From contig JAEDJS010000009.1 in the NCBI GenBank assembly GCA_016296205.1, forward strand, positions 1-39,876: 39,876 bases of DNA, read 5' to 3'. The stretch is from Treponema sp. GTDB taxonomy: Bacteria > Spirochaetota > Spirochaetia > Treponematales > Treponemataceae. Below the pieces are notes generated by a model. It was not told the DNA's origin. It worked only from the letters and a program-made list of their open reading frames with translations, and made no database searches. Shown piece after piece: positions 39,749 to 39,876 of the stretch; within the stretch, counting starts at the first letter, position 1, and each line of letters opens with the position of its first letter. The position numbers and the translations under genes are program-made.

Positions 39749-39876
39749 GTCATCCTGAACTCCGATTCAGGATCTCTCTCCAAAGAGATTCCGGATCAGG
39801 TCCGGAATGACACCAACCAATGTCATCCTGAACTCCGATTCAGGATCTCTCTCCAAAGAGATTCCGGATCAGGTCC
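39749..39876 (+). repeat. 73-bp tandem repeat, copy B of the REP-like family (runs off window)
   Basis: Two copies, starting at 39749 and 39822 (period 73 bp); the second is cut by the window end. Each has GTCATCCTGAACTCCGATTC followed by hairpins TCTCTCCAAAGAGA and ATTCCGGATCAGGTCCGGAAT. The first is the inverted counterpart of copy A at 31010-31107. Confidence 0.85.

Overview
The window reads as chromosomal DNA of a host-associated or rumen-type Treponema (Spirochaetota). The clearest marker is a FlaB-type periplasmic flagellin gene behind a sigma28-like promoter. The AT-rich composition, many InlB-repeat/Ig-like lipoproteins, a type I pullulanase, pectin/KDG genes and a malate/fumarate pair fit a plant-polysaccharide-fermenting, succinate-forming treponeme. 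I see no phage, plasmid, transposase, CRISPR, tRNA or rRNA gene. Species assignment is inference.

Layout. 1-5.5 kb, minus strand: a probable five-gene operon of a 7TM sensor with a degenerate GGDEF domain, a pectinesterase-like protein, KDG kinase, a TIGR02757/DUF2400 protein and a YugP-type Zn-peptidase cut by the left edge. 5.5-7.9 kb: nfnAB, the electron-bifurcating NADH/ferredoxin:NADP+ oxidoreductase, between its own promoter and terminator. 8-10 kb: a membrane-anchored metallophosphoesterase and an exported repeat protein. 10.2-14.2 kb, plus strand: an unusual cell-wall pair, an Hsp70-substrate-domain/LysM membrane protein and a lipoprotein lytic transglycosylase. 14.4-16.5 kb: a one-polypeptide ECF energizing module (EcfA-EcfA-EcfT) behind a promoter carrying two palindromes. 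16.5-23.2 kb, minus strand: a lipoprotein ending in a tyrosine-phosphatase domain and a pullulanase lipoprotein. 23.3-29.1 kb: a TrhA/hemolysin III protein, a solitary ECF S component, the K+ system TrkA/TrkH and another InlB-repeat lipoprotein. 29.2-34.2 kb: a TrmJ-like methyltransferase, flaB, a repeat element nested in a terminator, then ctp-rsmE-tagA-like on the minus strand. 34.3-39.6 kb: a MinD-like ATPase, lgt, gtrA, an LDH-fold dehydrogenase with the malate-type Arg, and fumC. The right edge enters an intergenic repeat array.

Genes working together: pectinesterase-like and KdgK suggest use of pectin-derived acids; pullulanase supplies alpha-glucan sugars; NfnAB balances NADH, NADPH and ferredoxin; the LDH/MDH-fold enzyme and fumarase sit as adjacent steps of the oxaloacetate-malate-fumarate branch toward succinate; lgt lipidates the several lipoproteins encoded here.

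The least expected signals are: (1) at least five genes whose well-spaced -35/-10 boxes put the predicted +1 on or within 2 nt of the start codon, with no Shine-Dalgarno sequence (leaderless mRNAs), and a sixth with weaker boxes; (2) a mutually exclusive three-hairpin arrangement between the dehydrogenase and fumC that looks like a terminator/antiterminator switch; (3) an ATPase-less Hsp70 substrate-binding domain tethered across the membrane to LysM; (4) a flaB leader with GGA in a hairpin loop over the ribosome site and a 17-codon upstream ORF; (5) a hairpin repeat family with an inverted copy inside a bidirectional terminator. No intergenic stretch exceeds 300 bases.
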